A stretch of DNA of 64,000 nucleotides from Lumbricus terrestris (GCA_949752735.1 OX457036.1:15441356-15505355); one strand, 5' to 3'; shown: positions 23,185 through 36,200, counted from the first letter of the stretch. Made by a program: numbers and translations. The notes: a model not told the origin generated them from the sequence alone.

Positions 23185-24364
23185 CAGGGTGCACCAAAAA
23201 AGACCCACTAGGTTTTTTGCCAATATCTTGACCAAAAGTAAGAATTTCGAAATGAAATTTTACAGTCTTAAAGACTATTCATATTTACACATGATAGCCA
23301 CATTAATAAATTTTCATCAAAATATTTCAAACAGAACAAAAGTTATACCACTTTTAGGAAGGCCACCCACCGTTTTTTTGACGATTCAAAAACGTGACGC
23401 AAAAAACAGTAGCAAAAGCACGATTTTATTAAGTCATATCTAAAAAAGCTGTTTGGAAATGAACTTGATAGTGATTCACAACTTGTGTTCAGTGTGCCCA
23501 CCACCAGTGCCACAACTTTTTTTGAGTCTCTTTGCAAAGTTCTTGATGGCCCTGTTGACGCGTTCCAAAGGCAAATCTTCCCATATCAACTCCAATGCGC
23601 TCATCAATTCTCTTACTGCTCTCGGTTTTGGTCGCAGATTGTGATATTTCTCCAGCAAAGCTCTCCGCAATTGATTATCTATTCATCTAATTCAAATCCG
23701 GAGACTTGGGCCATTGGCTTTTTCAATGAAACCAGAACAATCAACATTGAGCCGATCTCCGTTCATTTACGGCAAATCTCTTAAATCTCAGCTTAACTCG
23801 TAAATTTTTGCGCTCTCACTGTTTATCAGAGCAAACGTTGCCCATAGCCTTATATCTCCAAGATCTTGCTCAAGAGGTGTCTGAATACACATTTTGTCTG
23901 TCATTGACACCTTGGCCATTTATATTTTTTTAAAAAGAAATTTGAATTTCAATGCTTTAATAGCAAAATTATGAATCTGACAGATTCCTTTTTTACCAAC
24001 TTGTTTGTCATCTTGCTAAGTGACTTCACAGTGAGCTGCGGCTACACTGGCGCCCTGTTTCTTTTTAAAATTGTAGTAATAATGACCATCTGGTAATGTC
24101 AGGGCTATTTGGTAAAAATTATTTGAGATGAGACTTAATAAAATCGCGTTTTTGCTGCTACTTTTTGTTGCGTTACGTTTTTTGAATCGTCACAAAACGG
24201 TGGGTGGCCTCCCTAAAAGTGGTATAACTTTTGTTCTGTTTGAAATATTTTTATGCAATCTGACCATCATGTGTAGATGTGAGTTGTCTATAAGCCTGCA
24301 AAATTTCTTACTTTTAGCCAAGATATTGACAAAAAACCGAGGGTGGTTCTTTTAACGCACCCTG
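23185..24364. mobile_element. Tc1/mariner-like element, CAGGGTGCACC termini
   Basis: Left CAGGGTGCACCAAAAAAG and right CTTTTAACGCACCCTG are inverted and TA-flanked. The minus strand at 23476-23670 still encodes IWEDLPLERVNRAIKNFAKR followed by GGGHTEHKL and a stop, the typical C-terminus of a mariner-type transposase. The frame is broken elsewhere. Confidence 0.75.
23476..23670 (-). pseudogene. Mariner-type transposase C-terminal remnant
   Basis: About 64 residues ending GTGGGHTEHKL. The same ending recurs on the plus strand near 24.9 kb and 62.3 kb. No catalytic aspartates are left here. Confidence 0.65.
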
Positions 24365-24524
24365 TAGGTTTGTCAACGTAGATTTCCTAGTTTTAATTTG
24401 TGCATTAATTAGTAAAAACCATTCTCTAATGCAAATAAATTAGATAAAATATCAAAAGTAATATAGACCTAGTTAAAATGGGTGTCGATTTTTTATGGGG
24501 CAAGTGCCCCTCTTGCCCCAATGT

Positions 24525-25389
24525 GCGGATTTTTTGCCAATATCATGGCGAGAAGTAAGAAAATCGAAATGAAATTTTACACGCTTTAAGACAATTCATA
24601 CCTGCACATTGGTGGTCAGATTCCATCAAAATATTTCAAACAGAACAAAAAAAGTAACAAAAACAAGGTTTTTTTCTCATCTCAAATAATTTTATCAAAT
24701 AGCCTTGATATTGCCAGACGATCATTATTATTACTATTTAAAAGAGAGACAGGGTACCAGCGTAGCTGCGCGTCACTGAGAAGTCACTTAGCAAGATGAC
24801 AATCAAATTAGTAAATAAGGAATCTGTCAGATTAATCAGCAGGATCCATCAAGAACTTTGCAAAGAGACTCAAAAGAAGTTTTGGCACGGGTGGTGGGCA
24901 CATTGAACACAAGTTGTGAAGCACTACCAAGTTCATTTGACAACAGTTATTTGAGATGAAACTTAATAAAATCGTCTTTTTGTTACTTTTTGTTGCTTTT
25001 CGTTTTTGTATCGTCAAAAAAGATGGGTGGCCTTACTAAAAGTGGTGTAACTTTTGATGTGTTTGAAATATTTTTGATGAAATCTGGCCATGATGTGTAG
25101 ATATGAATTGTCTTTGAGCCTTTAAAATTTCATTTCCAAATTCTTACTTCTGGCCATGATATTGGCAAAAAACCTAATTTTTGGCGTTTCGTTTACGAAT
25201 CGTCAAAAAACGGTGGATGGCTTCGCTAAAAGTGTAATAACTTTTGTTGTATTTTAAATATTTTGATGAAATCTGACCATCATGTGTACATATGAATAGT
25301 CTTTAGGACTGCAACATTTCATTTCGAAATTCTCACTTCTGGAGAAGATATTGGCAAAAAACCTAGGGTCTATTTTTGTGCGCACCTTG
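24525..25389. mobile_element. Truncated mariner-like copy, same family
   Basis: Starts within the terminal region (TTTTTTGCCAATATCATGGC) and ends GTGCGCACCTTG next to TA. On the plus strand, 24842-24920 holds the decayed transposase C-terminus (KNFAKRLKRSFGTGGGHIEH when the family is compared), now frameshifted. Confidence 0.6.
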
Positions 25390-25734
25390 TATATATTTCA
25401 ATTTCTGTCGTCTTAAAATTTAATGACCATATATGTGATATATATTTGGTAATTTTAAGAAGAAAGAAATTACCAGATGTAGACAGAGTAAGATGTTGCA
25501 GAGTTGAACACTGGACTCGACAGGTGGCGTCTATAAGTTTCGACGAATCACCACTGCAGTGACGTTGAACGATCAACAGTAGGCTAATCGTATCGTAATC
25601 GTAATCTCGGGACTTCTACAGCGCCCACAAAAGCCAAGTCGCGGGAACCAGCTTATTCACAGGCGCTCAATCAAAACAAAATCGGTAGGCAGCGGGTCAA
25701 GTCCAGAGAGTCAGGCAGGCAGATAGATGGACAG

Positions 25735-28573
25735 CTAAGGTGGGTGATGTTTAGAGTTGAAGTGACGGGGGATGTGAGTAGAAGAGGAAGAATCAGGATA
25801 GGATTTTTGAAAGAGCAATGTTTTCAGTTTTGAGTGAAAGACCTGTGGGGAGATAGCGAGAGGTGGAGTTTTGGTGAGTTCGTATGATGGGTCGGAAGTT
25901 TGCCGAAGTGCTGGCGGAAGTTTGTTCCAGAGAGGTGGAACGGCAATGGCTATGGAGCGGTTTGCGAATTTCAGTGATGAAGTGATGGAAGGGCGAAGCA
26001 GGGTAATGGAGGATGAGGAGCGTGTTGAACGAGGTGGCTGGATGGTGAACAACTGACGAAGGTAGAACGGCTGGGATGATTGAAGTGTATTGTAAGTGAG
26101 TGAGAGGACTTTGTATTCGATGCGTTCAGGTATTTTGAGCCAGTGAAGTGATTTCAGAACAGGAGTGATGTGGTGACGTTTGGGGGTTTTCGTCACTGCA
26201 CGAGCAAGGGCATTCTGGATAGCTTGGAGGCGATTAATTTGGGTTATATCAATGTTTAGGAAGAGAGAGTTGCAGTAATCAAGTTTCGCATGAACTATGG
26301 ATGTGGCTATTGTGGATGCAGTTTTAAAGTCGAGCATAGGTCGGATTCTGCGGAGATCTCGTATGTGCATGAAACAAGTGCGGGAAAGTTGGGTTATGTG
26401 GTCGGAGAAGTTGAGATGCTGGTCAAAGATTACACCGAGGTTTCGGACAGGAGAATTTGCGGAGAAAGTGTGGTTGGAAGAAGAGTCATTGTTGAAGGAA
26501 ATAGAGGGATCAGGAATTTTCTTGAGTTGTTCTCTGAGGCCAATTAGTATGAATTCTGTCTTGGAGGGGTTAAGGCAGAGGAGATTTGAGGTCATCCAAG
26601 AGGTGATTTGGGTGACCACAGAGAGAAGAGTATCTATGGAGTCAGAGAAGCTGCTTGGAGAGAAAGAGATGAATAGTTGGGTGTCGTCAGCATATAGATG
26701 ATGGTCGACTGTGGATGCTTTTATGAGTGAACTGAGTGGAGTGGTGTAGAGGATGAACAAGAGGGGCCCGAGGACAGAACCTTGCGGAACACCACAGGTA
26801 AGAGGGCATGATTGAGATGATGTTTCAAGTGTTTTGACTGAGAAAGTGCGTGATGAGAGATAAGACTGAATCCAAAGAAGAGCAGTGTCGGTAAAGCCAA
26901 ACCAGGAAGAAAGTCTTTGGAGTAGTATGTTGTGGTCGATGGTGTCAAAGGCTGCAGAAACATCAAGGAGGCAAAGGCAGGAGACTTGTTGATGAGAAAT
27001 GGCAGAGACAAGTTTATTGTAGAGGGAAGTGAGAAGTGTTTCGGTTGAGTGCTTTTTAGTAAAGCCGGACTGGTTTGGGTTGAGGAGTGAATTGGAAGTC
27101 AAGTAGTCATTGATCCGAGAGAGTACGACACGTTCTGTTAGTTTAGAGATGAAAGAAAGGTTAGAAACAGGACGATAATTTGAAAGGATTTCCTTATCAA
27201 GTGATGGTTTTTTTAGAAGTGGAGTTACCAAAGAATGTTTGAAGAGGAGGGGAAAGTTGCCAGTGGATAAGGAGAGGTTGATTATTTTTGTGATGATGGG
27301 GACAATGATAGATGCGCACTCTTTCAGTAGGGAGGTAGGTATAGGGTCGAGTTCGCACTGCTTGTTTGGGAGAGATTGTAGTAAATTGGACACTTCAGAC
27401 TCTGATGTTGGGTTAAAGGCAGATAGTGATGATTGAGGTTGGGAAGACGGAAGGTCGTGAGTGGAGGAGAGTGTATCTGCAGGTGAATCGATGGTAGATT
27501 TTGAGAGGAGTGATTGCAGAGAGAGACGGATAGTAGTTACTTTGCCTGAGAAGAACGAACAAAATGAGTCAGCGATTGAAGAAGATGGTAGAGAGTTTGG
27601 AAGTGGGCTAGAGGAGTTCCGATGTAGGAGTTGGTTTACCGTTTTCCAGAGAAGACGAGGGTTACAAGATCGGGATTGAACTAGTGAGGAGTAAAACCTC
27701 TTCTTGGCCATTGCCAGAAGGTGATGGTATTTGTTTGTAGCAGCTTTTAGAGCAGAGAGGAGTTCAGGGTCATGGGTTCGTTTGTAAGTACGCTCAAGGC
27801 GTCGACGGAAAGATTTGAAGGCCTGGAGATAGGAGTTATACCAAGGGTTGTTAGAGTGAGAACCAGATTTGGTAATAGTAGGAGCGTGTTTGTCAAGAAT
27901 CATGGAGAGAGTGGTGTTGTAGGATGACAGAAGGTCATCGAGAGAGAATGGAGGATTTAGAATGAGGTCTGAAGAGGCAAGATCGTGCTTGAAGGCTTCT
28001 ATGTTTATGGAACTGATGCGGCGGAAAGAATGAGAGACGGGATCAGGACGTGGAGTAGGCAGTATGTTAAGTTGTGTGAAAATGGGGTAATGGTCAGAAG
28101 GAGTATCAAAAGAGAAATAGATGTTTGGCGATAGCCTTGAGAGAGATGATGTGATGATGAGGTCAAGTGTGTGGTTGTGAGAGTGGGTGGGAAAGTTGAC
28201 GTGTTGGACCAGATTAGTAGATGACAAGAGCGTGAGGAAGTCAGAAGCAAGTGAGTTCGATAGATCGTCAACATGTATGTTGAAATCCCCTGTTATCAAG
28301 AATTCATGAGGAGTTGTGGCAGCAATGGAGAGTAAGGTGGTAAATTCTTGCAAGAAGACAGAGTTAGGTTTAGAGTATGAGGAGGAGGAGGGAGGACGGT
28401 AGACATTGAAGATGGTTAGGATTGAGTTCGGGAGTTTGAGAGTAATTGAGGCGCATTCGAAAGATTTGAAACAGTAGCCAGGTGAGTCAAGGACAGTGGA
28501 AGGTTCTCGGGTTAGAAATGCAATCCCTCCACCTGTGGTATTCCGGTCGGTTGTCGATTTTGAGGGACGAGGG
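25735..28573 (-). pseudogene. LINE endonuclease (C-terminal part) and reverse transcriptase, 3' fragment of the split ORF
   Basis: An open frame of about 945 codons. It is open without an ATG from the insertion junction at 28573 through TTGGGIAFLTRE and FNVYRPPSSS (endonuclease core) into the SDH-like endonuclease motif SDHYPIF. The RT palm follows with FDTIDH and YADD, and the ORF ends at 25735. The RT box residues are intact, so the element was probably young when it was interrupted. Without the upstream endonuclease segment it is presumably inactive. Confidence 0.85.
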
Positions 28574-29846
28574 CAGTGTTATTTAAGTTTCAATTTACTT
28601 TTCAGTTTCAGTTTTAGTTTTAGTTTTGTTTTAACTTTTCAGTTTAGTTTTAGTTTAAGTTTTCAAATCTTTTCAGTTTTAGTTTTAGTTTCAGTTTTCA
28701 TAACTTTTCAGTTTTAATTAAGTTTTTGTAAACCTTCAACAGAAGGAATTGAATTTTTTATTACTGACGTTCATTTTTATTAGCAAGAGCAATAGATTTA
28801 ACTAAATTCATGTTTTCATGTAATTGAGCTGCAGTTTGAAGCACTCCACTCAAAATTTGCCTGCAATGTTGGCACAAAAACTTAAATCAAGCTTAATTAC
28901 TAATAGTAATTCTGTCCGTACTGCTGAATTCTGTGTATAGGGTCAGTCATAGGGAAAATACTTTTTAAAAGTATTTTGAGTATAAGTATATTAATACTTG
29001 ATCACAAAAGTATTTAAAATACAGGTAAAACACGTTATTACAAAATTATTAAAAGTAGACTTCGAGTATGAAATACTTGGCTTGGACAAGTGTTTTAAAT
29101 ACTAATTACAAAAACTCTGTGCCAAACTATACGACAAAATTAGTAAGAAAGTCATAATAGATTGCACCGAAAATTCCTAGCATAGAATTTTGAAGACCAA
29201 CAGACATTAATTATTTTGATCTAGTTCAGCATTCCTTGTGTCCATGTCTAAAGTGTCTCATGGAATTAGCCTAATTAGCCCATTCAAATATTCACACTCT
29301 TCCACAACACGGACCATGCTTCAAATACGCCTGTAACTAACTTCGGCTGCCGCCATGGTCAGCGGTGCCAGTCATCCGTAACAATAACTAATCAATGTCA
29401 GACTGTTTAACTGACGCATTGTTATCAAATTAATTAATTATACACATCACTATTCTGTCGCTGGCCAGAGGCTCGCAGCCGATCTTTATGGGTGACCGCA
29501 TTTTACAATAGACTGACCGCTATACAGAAAGCCGATAGAGAAAGGGTTAGACCGGATGTTTGCTTGCCACATATTGCAGCTATTGCTCAGTCAAACATCT
29601 GCGCCATTCAGACCGTGCGCTACTAACAGTTGCAAACATTTTTCTGCCATTTGGTTGCGCCACGCAAAAATTAATTCAGTTTTTAACTTTCAAGTTTAGT
29701 TTTAGTTTAAGTTTTGAACTTTTCAGTTTAGTTTTAGTTTCAGTTTTCAGAACTTTTCAGTTTTAGTTTTAGTCTCAGTTAACTCAAATGGAACTTTTCA
29801 GTTAACTTCAATTCAGTTTTAGTTTTAGTTAACTTGAATAACATTG
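28574..29846. mobile_element. hAT-like nonautonomous element inserted in the LINE
   Basis: The termini are CAGTGTTATTTAAGTT and the reverse complement of CAATGTTATTCAAGTT, imperfect inverted repeats. They are flanked by a perfect 8-bp direct repeat GACGAGGG (28566-28573 and 29847-29854). Both subterminal regions are built from TTTTAGTTTCAG-type short repeats. No transposase frame is present. An 8-bp duplication and CA..TG ends fit the hAT superfamily. Confidence 0.82.
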
Positions 29847-30236
29847 GACGAGGGGTGCTGTACAAGTGGTAACCAGAGGGAATAGAATCTTGATACTGAG
29901 CATGTGTTGTGCCTGAATTGAACCATGTTTCGGTTAAAGCAAATAGATCGGGAGGATGAGCAGAAAGAGCCAAGTCGTTTAATTCAGCAGCGTGTGATGG
30001 ATGAAGCAGTGATCGCATATTTAGAGAACATAGTAGAAATTTGTTTTTGTCATTGTCTTGTGTAGGAGGAGAAGGAGGAGGAGAAGGAGGAGGAGGAGGA
30101 GATGGTGGAAGAGGAGGAGGAGGAGGAGGAGGAGGAGGAGGAGGAGAGGTAGCGATAGACGCCGCAGCAGCAGTAGAATGACAGTTAGGCTGAAGAGGAG
30201 GAGGTGGAGGAGGAGCAGCAGCAGCTATAGCCTACT
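29847..30236 (-). pseudogene. LINE endonuclease N-terminal fragment
   Basis: The open frame starts after a TAG near 30236. It crosses an Ala/Pro-rich stretch encoded by GGA repeats (on the plus strand) and reads NKFLLCSLNMRSLLHPSHA, ELNDLALSAHPPDLFALTET, then SGYHLYSTPRP where the insertion begins. It is the missing 5' piece of the frame at 25735-28573. Confidence 0.78.
30060..30150. repeat. (GGA)n tract at the LINE 5' end
   Basis: GGAGGA units read as Pro/Ser on the minus strand in frame with the LINE endonuclease frame. Confidence 0.9.
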
Positions 30237-31060
30237 ATCAACTGCATTGAATTCCAAACTCAGCGTCGATGGATAATAATACCGCTCTAATAGCAACGGA
30301 GATTTTTCTTAAACAGTTAACACCTTAGTCTATGTATTTACTATATATACTGCATCGTCTGTACTAACGTAAAATGCTATAGTATACGGGCCATAACTAT
30401 GGTCTTTTTCTTGGGCGATTTCTTTAGCCCGACGATTAAAAAATCGTAGCTATGTGGTGTTGAATAAACTGCCGTAGGATCGTAACCTAATCATTGTAAT
30501 GAATACCGTTGTCCAAATGAACCAAAGAAGCGTTTGAATGCTACATGTTACGGCGAATGTGATACACTGATATATGCTACCCAACGCAAAACCCTGAGTT
30601 TAGTATAGTGCCACGCTTTGGCCACTCAGCTTACACAGCCTTACAGGGTCTTGTGTACATGTAAACGGAATCTGGATAGCTTCTTCTCTTTCAGACTAAT
30701 ATTTCCTTCGTATTTCTGGACAGTCAAACCCCGAATAGGCTATCTTTTTGCTTTGTAGAATCACTACGCAGCGAATTTCTGTGTAGCGACGTTGTGTAGC
30801 TACAAATACGATCAGCGTCCGCATCCCCCCTTTTTTCAACGCTATGAACTGGCACTACAAAAGTACGAGCAGAGGCGGGGTAGCAAGTTGCACGGCCATT
30901 TAGTTGCATAGTAGCTGTTAAGTTAGCGAAGTCTGGAGTCATTACAGATCTGTAATATTGCGTGAATGATAATCTCTCTTCCTTAATAGTTTTGTCGCCT
31001 TAAATTACTGACAGCTGTGCTACATATAGGCGAACGTTTATTTGGCTCAAGACTTCAACC

Positions 31061-31064
31061 GTTG

Positions 31065-31103
<39 letters not shown>

Positions 31104-31118
31104 GTGTGCGTGTGTGTA
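31061..31118. repeat. (GT)n microsatellite
   Basis: GT run with GC interruptions. Confidence 0.93.
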
Positions 31119-31639
31119 TTTAGTCCTGGTATATAACGAAGAGCAATACTTGATTAATAATTTAGGCCAACACGAGACAGTTAAGCAGTCTCCGTGCAGA
31201 GAACGCGGGCCTTGCGGAGAAGGGGGTAGAGAGAGAGAGATAGAGAGGTGGGGACCAGCCTAGGCCTATATGTCGTTAGGCCTATAGTAGTCGTGTGCTG
31301 CCAAGCGAGTTGCTAAGCAGTGTCACGTGGTCAAACAACAATCACGTCGTCAAACGCCGCTAAGGCCTAAGTAACAGACCCAAGAAAGTATGGATGTTGG
31401 GTCTGTGAGCTTGCATAGATTCTGAACACTAAGCAGGTAAGCCGGATTGTTTGGTTCAAACTTTGGAATATGTTATTGCCAATGGAATTGCCAACTTACA
31501 CACCACAATTAGGTCAAGGATTTCCAATGCTAGAAATGAACTAAGCTCCACCGTGGCTTGTCTTAAAAGTTAAAGTAGCCAGCATAACTATACTATCGGG
31601 GACTGAAGCGTATACATTATACAGTATCATTGGGTTTTC

Positions 31640-31805
31640 TAATGACGGCACCGTAACCATATCCGTTCCTCACGATGCCTAACTTACTCTAGCCGATCCT
31701 CACGATGCCTAAACTGACCCTAACCGACCCTTACGATGTCTAATGCCTAACCTTACCTTAACTGACCCTCGCAATGCCGCCTGATCGGACTCTAACCGAC
31801 CCTCA
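31640..31805. repeat. Degenerate CCTAACY / ACGATGCCTAA repeat
   Basis: ATCCTCACGATGCCTAACTT-like phrases recur with CTAACCGACCC between them. Imperfect; not telomeric. Confidence 0.5.
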
Positions 31806-31978
31806 AGACACCAGTAAACTTATGCACTACTGTAACAGTCATTAGATCTACGAGACTAGGCCTATAGTAGCTTACATGTCCTACATGACAACTAAACATG
31901 GAAAGTGTTGCCTTCAACGTACTAATGCATGGAATTATTTTTGAAATCATTTCCTTCCTATAATAAGCAAAAGATTTC

Positions 31979-32275
31979 CAGGGACGGATGCAGGAATTTT
32001 TTTTTTGGGGGGGGCAAATTATTTTGTCTTTGATCTTTCCCCGAAAAATCCGATGACCTTTTTTAAGTCTTTCACCCAAAAATTTTAAACCACGACAGCT
32101 CCGGTTGGTTACTCTAAATCTGATGGCCTTTTAAAGTCATTTAGTCATACGCTACTTTGCCTTTTGCTGCATGAATTTAAAGCTTCAATTGCGAGTGCGA
32201 GAGGGGGGACACGTGCTTTGCAAATTTCTAAATGGGTCGAGGCATGGTCGGATTGTACTACTGGATCCGCCCCTG
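31979..32275. mobile_element. 297-bp hAT-type MITE
   Basis: Ends CAGGGACGGATGCAG and CTGGATCCGCCCCTG. The flanks AAGATTTC (31971-31978) and CAGATTTC (32276-32283) match at 7 of 8 bases. Confidence 0.78.
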
Positions 32276-32923
32276 CAGATTTCTATCAAGACTTTGTTGA
32301 CGACCATTCGCGAAAGTCGTGTACGAACGCGCCAGTCTGAAAATTGATCGCTGTGTCGACAGCCGATAAAAAAATTATGACAAATATGAGATCGATTTCG
32401 TCTGCGTGACCCTGCACTGAGATATTGTCACTCATGGTGCTAGGACTTGTGTCAACGGAAACCTGCTTGGTCGATCATTCGGTCACAAGTTATTATCTTG
32501 TTATTAGCTATAGTATCTGATTAATTGTCAAAGGCAAAGACACGTAGCCTACACACACGAAGGCACGCACGCACGCATGCATGGCATTACATGCACGCAC
32601 ACAAACACACACAATCATGCACACGCATACAGAGTAAGGGTGAACAGACAGACAGACAGACAGACAGCCATGGCCAGGTTGACCGACAGATAGAAGAACA
32701 GACAGAGAGAGAAAGGCTATAAAGACAGACTGCTGAAAGAACGGACTGGCAAAAGGGCATTATAATTATCTACACATGACTTAGGCTATATACATGTAGA
32801 TCTATATAGGGGTAGATCTATATGTAGATCTATATAGGGGTCTATATACAATGAGTTGAGAGTAGCTAAATGTGCATAGATATACAGTAGATGTAGCTCT
32901 ACACACATATTGCAGTTTGGCAG

Positions 32924-32960
32924 TGCCAGTCCCAAGCCTGGATAAAGTCGGAGGGACACA
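32924..32960. repeat. CCAGTCCCAAGCCTGG repeat, copy 2
   Basis: GCAGTGCCAGTCCCAAGCCT then GGATAAAGTCGGAGGG. Confidence 0.55.
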
Positions 32961-33028
32961 CTAATGATCGTCGTAATCACTTAGTGTCATCAAACTTAAA
33001 CTACTATAATAATACATAGATAATATAT

Positions 33029-33038
33029 CCCAGAATGC
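33029..33038 (+). promoter_or_regulatory. ZNF143/Staf-like core motif upstream of the NWD2-like start
   Basis: CCCAGAATGC, the core of the vertebrate ZNF143 binding site, sits 90 bp upstream of the ATG. The flanking part of the full motif is not well matched, and a 10-mer can occur by chance, so this is only a candidate promoter element. Confidence 0.25.
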
Positions 33039-33127
33039 GTATGTGAGAGGATTACTTTATTGGACGACGTGCATCAAGTGAAAAGACGTCTTTCGTTGTA
33101 GATCAACCGTAGAACAATAAATTGAAC

Positions 33128-33245
33128 ATGGCTGCAGTCGCCGTAGTGGACGAGATGTCGCTGCTGACTGGTGCAGTCGACTTGGATTCGATTCCTGACC
33201 TTCCGCAAACCGAGGTCAAAGTTTACATCTGTTCAACTGCAGCCG
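33128..33245 (+). CDS. NWD2: NWD2-like exon 1 (start codon)
   Basis: The ATG at 33128 has A at -3 and G at +4, a strong start context. An in-frame TAG at 33110-33112 precludes a longer N-terminus unless a further exon is spliced in. The exon encodes 39 residues plus one base and ends at a GTATGA donor (phase 1). It reads into the conserved VKVYICSTAA segment, which continues correctly into exon 2. Confidence 0.82.
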
Positions 33246-36200
33246 GTATGAACCATATTCGTTCATAAGAACCACATTCGTTCATATTTGTTTGTTTGTA
33301 TATGCACGAATGTGGAAAGATAGAGATAGCCACTGCATGCAGTTTTCCGACATTAACTCCAAATATCTGGAGGCAGATATTAACTCCATGTATCTGGAGG
33401 CCTTTGGTGGAATCTAGAGAAGAGCGTGAGCAGCTGCGTGAAGAATGGGCTCCGTGGAGTCATAACGGCTACAAACATGGAAGACAACTGGGCGACATTA
33501 TGGACCTAGATAGCAATGTCATGTAGAACATAGTTGTAGAGCGTTAGACAATAAAATCAAGAGCCACTTGAGCATTTGAGTTGAGACTTTTCAACGGATC
33601 TGAACCTACTTCATTACAGGTATTATAGTCTACAGTAATATATCATGCTAAGTGATCAGGATATATCGAGCATATTATCGTGAATATATGGATGGATGCA
33701 ATCACGTGGCGTATACGTATGTTGTCATAACATGAAGACAACCGACACTGGCAGAGACAGAGAAAGAGTAGGCCTAGAGGGAGAGAAATAGAGAAAGGTA
33801 GAGAAATATTGAGAGTGATATGGAGAGAGAAGCAGAGGGACAAAGAAAGAGAGGGGCGGAGAGGTAGAGACGGAGACAGATACAGAGGGAGATGTAATGA
33901 AGATGATAACGAAGTTTATTTGACATCGTTCAATGTGTTCAAGTGTATAATTCTCTTTATTAATTTTTATGTCAACCGCCCACTCACTGGCAACCGACAA
34001 AAAGCTCCACATAATTGATTGTCTTTCAGGCTTCATCAGTAGATGGACCATTAAATCTAAAATCTAACGACAAGTCTTTACTCGCGACTACATATTATGT
34101 GCACATGTGACAATAATTCTTCATGTTTTTCGAGCTATATCAGAAGTATATACGTGGACAAGTGGTTAGTGTGTTGCGTGGACTAGCGATGAGTCTTAAT
34201 TTCTCTTTGTAGACATGCAGGTGGAGCAAACTGCTCTGATGAAAACCGTCTATCCAAATCTCAGAGAGTTTTGCCGCAGAAAATGTGGAATGGATTTTCA
34301 CGTACGTCTGTATACAACTTTTAGCAATCTATTTCATTTTCATGCGGCCTCGGGTCAACGCTGCAACGTCAAAGGGCTTTCAGAGTTTATGCTACACGTA
34401 CTTTACTCTTTTATAACTTCATAGGCCTATATATGAAGGAAATATTCGCAACTTATCTGTTAGTTAATAAAACACTGATTCAAAATTTCATTTACGCTGG
34501 ATTCGGAAAATTACCTATACGTTCCTGTCTATTAAGAACATAATCAGAGAACAATCTAAATGTTTGCTCTGCAAGAAACAATCGAACACTATTTTCAATA
34601 TATCCATATATTGATTTACGTGAGGCGTTGTGAAAGGAACTATAGCCTATAGATACTCAGAGAGATATAGCCTAGATGTGTGTATATATACATAGATGCT
34701 TATATATATATGCGTATATATATATGCCTATTTGGCTATGCTGTAGCTCCTTAGTATTCTTCCTTATTCCGCAAGTACCTGAATGTTTTCAAGCTTGGTT
34801 TGGAAGCGACTCTGGCTGTTCAAGTGGCACTGTATACAGATTTCAAATATTATTGCATATACAATGTTGCATACAACATGTATACCACTTGGTCCACTTA
34901 TAGTCGGCACCTTGCATGATTGTAAAAGTCTGATTGAAATGAGAGTGGCGCCATGGAAGAAGAGTGAATGAATGATTGGTTTTGATTGAAGGCTGTGGAT
35001 GTCCGATGGTCCACGGCGTCTGCGCCAAGAAAGATGGGCGACTGGATGATGAACGAATCAATCCTCAACGACTGTCAGATGATGTCAGTTGGACCAAATT
35101 TCGTGGTGAGTAAATCAATCAATCAATCAATCAATCATTCAATCAATGAATCGATCAGTCAGCCAGTCAATCAATCAATCAATCAATCGAGCTATAGATC
35201 AATCAATCAGTCAGTCAGTCAATCGATCAAGTTTTTTATCCAAACCAATTGTTGAAATCAGTGAAGCATGAGTTGTATTTCATTGTTATATAGGCATTTA
35301 TAAAGCGCTTCTTACAGACTAGCTATTCTGAGGCGAGAGTTAGACAAAACAATAGACACTTATTACAGTATCGATTGCACAATGGGATCAAGGCGTTGAG
35401 ACGAAGAACTCATATACCTGCAGTCCTGCACCAGCTATCATAACTAAGAGTAATTAGTAATTTGCAATAGTTATCATTAGTAGTATCGTTGATTGTCATT
35501 CATTTCGTATCGTTCAAGGTGGAAAAAGTTACTCTGGCTCTAAAATCTACTGGAGCTACAAACTTAGGCTGCACACAATATTAATTTTTTCCAATTTTCT
35601 TGTTGCTTCATTATATTACGCTATAAAGAATTGGTGGCTGTAATAATAGGAACGTTTTAAATTTGTATAATACATTGAGCGCTGATGGGCGTAATGTAAA
35701 AACGTTTGCAATTTGCATGATGCAATGAACGTTGATGGCTGCAATGTATGATTGTAAGCAATTTTCATACTACATTGAGAGTGTCGATTGGTGTAATGTA
35801 GAAATGTTTGCAATTTGCTTAATGCATTGAGCGCTGATGGTTGTAACGTATGAATGTCAGCAATGTGCATACTATACATCGAGTGTCGATTGGTGTAATG
35901 CAGAGCAATTTGCATAATACATAGAGCGCTGATGGGCGTAATGTAGGAACTTTGCAATTTGCACGATGCATCAAAAGTTGGCAATGTATGAATATTAGCA
36001 ATTATCATACTACATTGAGTGCCGATTGGTGTAATGTACATTGTAGATATGTCTGCAATTTGCTTAATGCATTGCGTGTGGATTCGTGCAATGTGGGAAT
36101 GTTAGTAATTTTCGTACTACATTGAGTGTCGATTGGTGTAATGTACAAATGTTTGCTTAATGTATTGCGTGTCGAATTGGTGCAATGTAGGAATGTTAGT

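Larger units (their letters stand above)
25586..30236 (-). mobile_element. CR1/L2-type non-LTR retrotransposon (LINE), split by a later insertion
   Basis: On the minus strand an endonuclease-reverse transcriptase frame runs from about 30236 to 29847 and, after a 1,273-bp insertion, from 28573 to the stop at 25735. The 5' part starts Ala/Pro-rich and then reads CSLNMRSL and PDLFALTETWF (endonuclease start). The 3' part has GDFNIHVDD, NYRPVSNLSF, DVSAAFDTIDH, GVPQGSVLGPLLF and YADDTQLF (the reverse transcriptase catalytic motif), and ends WNKLPPALRQ...SKLKTLLF, typical of L2-like C-termini. The 3' UTR ends in GATTAC-like repeats at about 25586. No first ORF is seen and the element may be 5' truncated. 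Apart from the insertion the frame appears unbroken. Confidence 0.88.
30240..33027. other. Intergenic sequence upstream of the NWD2-like gene
   Basis: Contains the listed (GT)n, degenerate repeat and MITE. No coding frame has support. Confidence 0.5.
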
